This document shows positions 5,094 to 6,498 of a stretch of DNA of 6,498 nucleotides, piece by piece. The translations under genes were made by a program, and so were the position numbers. Each line of letters opens with the position of its first letter. Position 1 is the first letter of the stretch. This DNA is from Anaerolineaceae bacterium UBA6086 (GTDB taxonomy: Bacteria; Chloroflexota; Anaerolineae; Anaerolineales; Anaerolineaceae). The stretch covers positions 1,762 through 8,259 of the forward strand of contig DIXG01000007.1 of the NCBI GenBank assembly GCA_002436005.1. Reading direction: 5' to 3'. The notes under the pieces were generated by a model that saw only the letters and a program-made list of their open reading frames with translations, had not been told where the DNA came from and searched no databases.

Positions 5094-6498
5094 AGCCTAC
5101 ACCTGGCAAGTAGATAACACACCCATCGGCAGCGGTGATGCCGGTGAGGTTTACGCTGCCAGGTGCATCGAGCAGCCTGAGCTGGCAGGGGTTCTCAAAG
5201 CGCCTGCCCGTGTGGCAACGGGCGGAACAATCCAGCGGCAAGCGGGTCAAATTGCCCAGGAGCGCACAGCCCTGGCAAGGCTGGATGGCCTTCCTGCAGG
5301 AAAAGCCCACCCACCCCGCTTGCTGGACGAAGCGCCAGAGTTCACCCATGGAACCGCCAGTTACTTCATTGTCAGTGAAACTGCCCCAGGGGACGACCTG
5401 GCATCCATGCTGGTGCAATCGCGCCAATCGGGCAAACCCTTTCCTCGCCGTGTGATCATCACCGTTCTGGATGCTCTCTTTGATCTCTTCTCCCGCGCCC
5501 ATCATGCAGGGGTTTTGTGGAACGATGTCAAACCGGACCACATCTACTGGCATAATACGTCCGGGAGTGTCACCGTGATCGACTGGGGTAATGCCATCTT
5601 CCTTGAAAACCAGAGCGAGGGTATGCGCTACGTCCAGCCGCGCTGGGAAGATTACCGCCAGATGATCGACACTCTGGGTGATTTTCTGCAGCGCAATGCC
5701 CCGGAGCTCTTCGTCGACCTCGGCTGGGAGGAGTTTCAAAACGAGACGCTGGACCTGCCGAAAATTTCGGTGCTGGCACGGCGCATTGCTTATCAACAGC
5801 AGGTGGTCAGCCTCATGGAAATGGAATATCAATCCCTGATACAGGTTGTGCTCAAGCATGAACCCGATCTGACAGGGTTGCAAAAAATTACGCAATATAA
5901 GGATATATTAGAGCAAATTGGCGCACCATGGTCGGAAACCGAAGTGCAAAACTATGCCCGGTCGCTGATCCTCACCTCGCTGGCAGGAGGTGATATCCAG
6001 CCAGCCGTTCAGGCTGCTGCACTCGCTTGGGATTTATTTGACGACCGCCTTGACCTTGCCTGGCACCTGGTGCGTGAATATTTCCGGCATCCAGATTTAC
6101 TGGTCTTTCCAGCCCTGGCTGACCTTGTCAAAGCGACATTTGTCGAAGATTATCCTGCAGCGCTCTGGATGCTCCTCACAATTGCTGCTGAACAAGGCGA
6201 ACCTGTTTGGTGGCATCAGCTGATCCCCGTCCTGCGCCAAAAAGCACTGGGGAGCGTGGTCACCCCACCGCGTCAAGCCGCCCAGACCCTTCTCAGTTGG
6301 GCGGAAGACCACAGAGATCAGGATAAGGAGACGCTTGTCAAAATCATCACAGGATGGCGAGACAAAGGCAGAAACTCATCCGATAACCCGCTGGAGTACA
6401 CGCTATTACCCCTTTTTCGAGAAAAGGAACACCTCCCCCAAAAGCTCAGGGTTTCATTAAGGCAAAGCATCGCACCCGGTGAAGAAGCCATCCGTAAT
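5071..6498 (+). CDS. Divergent Ser/Thr-kinase-like protein, N-terminal part (3' end outside window)
   Basis: 476 codons are open to the window end, from a TTG start with a GGAG ribosome site. The first 210 residues read as a protein-kinase fold: glycine loop IGSGDAGEVYAA (19-30), ATP-site Lys in GVLKAP (Lys43), a likely alpha-C Glu (Glu64 in QERTALARL), hinge-like YFIVSETAPGDDL (98-110), catalytic loop LWNDVKPDHIYW (149-160; Asp152, Lys154) and metal motif VIDWGNA (169-175; Asp171). Departures from the norm are WND for HRD, His157 where the Mg-binding Asn is expected, DWG for DFG, and a short activation segment with no clear APE before the EDYRQMIDTLGDFL helix (193-206). Residues from about 210 on are helical, without a family I recognise, with no membrane span seen so far. 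ATP-binding residues remain, so activity on a protein or small molecule is possible, as is a pseudokinase. It stands 238 nt after ruvA and is probably a separate transcription unit. The kinase fold is well supported; the substrate is unknown. Confidence 0.8.
   Translation, partial: MARTRQGKAYTWQVDNTPIGSGDAGEVYAARCIEQPELAGVLKAPARVATGGTIQRQAGQIAQERTALARLDGLPAGKAHPPRLLDEAPEFTHGTASYFIVSETAPGDDLASMLVQSRQSGKPFPRRVIITVLDALFDLFSRAHHAGVLWNDVKPDHIYWHNTSGSVTVIDWGNAIFLENQSEGMRYVQPRWEDYRQMIDTLGDFLQRNAPELFVDLGWEEFQNETLDLPKISVLARRIAYQQQVVSLMEMEYQSLIQVVLKHEPDLTGLQKITQYKDILEQIGAPWSETEVQNYARSLILTSLAGGDIQPAVQAAALAWDLFDDRLDLAWHLVREYFRHPDLLVFPALADLVKATFVEDYPAALWMLLTIAAEQGEPVWWHQLIPVLRQKALGSVVTPPRQAAQTLLSWAEDHRDQDKETLVKIITGWRDKGRNSSDNPLEYTLLPLFREKEHLPQKLRVSLRQSIAPGEEAIRN

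Noticed and set aside
5011..5895. 294-codon ORF on the - strand opposite the kinase-like gene
   Set aside because: It lies wholly antisense to a frame with clear kinase motifs, its product shows no recognisable domain and has a scattered Cys/His-rich composition, and it has no supporting context; it is a shadow of the + strand codon pattern.
1..6498. CRISPR, IS element, att site, tRNA or toxin-antitoxin genes
   Set aside because: No regularly spaced repeats, transposase motifs, terminal inverted repeats with duplications, cloverleaf-like sequence or small paired toxin-antitoxin ORFs were seen; genes are housekeeping-like and co-directional.

Overview
The window is 6.5 kb of ordinary, densely packed chromosomal sequence with all genes on the + strand. 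G+C looks close to half inside genes and is lower in the two intergenic gaps. No rRNA, tRNA, insertion sequence, CRISPR array or phage gene was seen. Gene content and protein style (an MrfA/MrfB helicase-exonuclease pair, yebC-ruvC-ruvA with an RNA methyltransferase between ruvC and ruvA, and a divergent Ser/Thr-kinase-like protein) suggest a Chloroflexota bacterium, perhaps of the Anaerolineae. That is a judgement from memory of similar gene orders and is not proven by the sequence.

Region 1 (1-2011) is a DNA-repair pair. The window opens inside the 3' part of a MrfA-type DEAD/DEAH helicase (DUF1998 / Cys4 zinc region). This copy carries what looks like a complete HNH nuclease domain inserted ahead of the conserved C-terminal block. 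It overlaps by 8 nt the gene for its partner exonuclease MrfB, a DEDD nuclease with a TPR-like tail. A long inverted repeat after mrfB is probably the terminator.

Region 2 (about 2100-4832) is one operon: an extended -10 promoter, then yebC (translation factor / putative regulator), ruvC (Holliday junction resolvase), a SpoU/TrmH-family RNA 2'-O-methyltransferase and ruvA (Holliday junction recognition). Gaps are 6 nt, 5 nt and a 4-nt ATGA overlap. ruvB does not follow ruvA. A TATAAT lies just before ruvA and could be an internal promoter.

Region 3 (4833-6498) starts with a 238-nt AT-rich gap holding only weak hairpins. It is followed by a protein-kinase-like gene that starts at a TTG and runs off the window end. 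Its catalytic Asp and Lys are present, but the catalytic-loop Asn is replaced by His and DFG reads DWG. A 19-codon ORF overlaps its start.

The best candidates for something unusual are the HNH insertion within the MrfA-like helicase and the atypical kinase with a long helical tail. No clearly new multi-gene system is visible.
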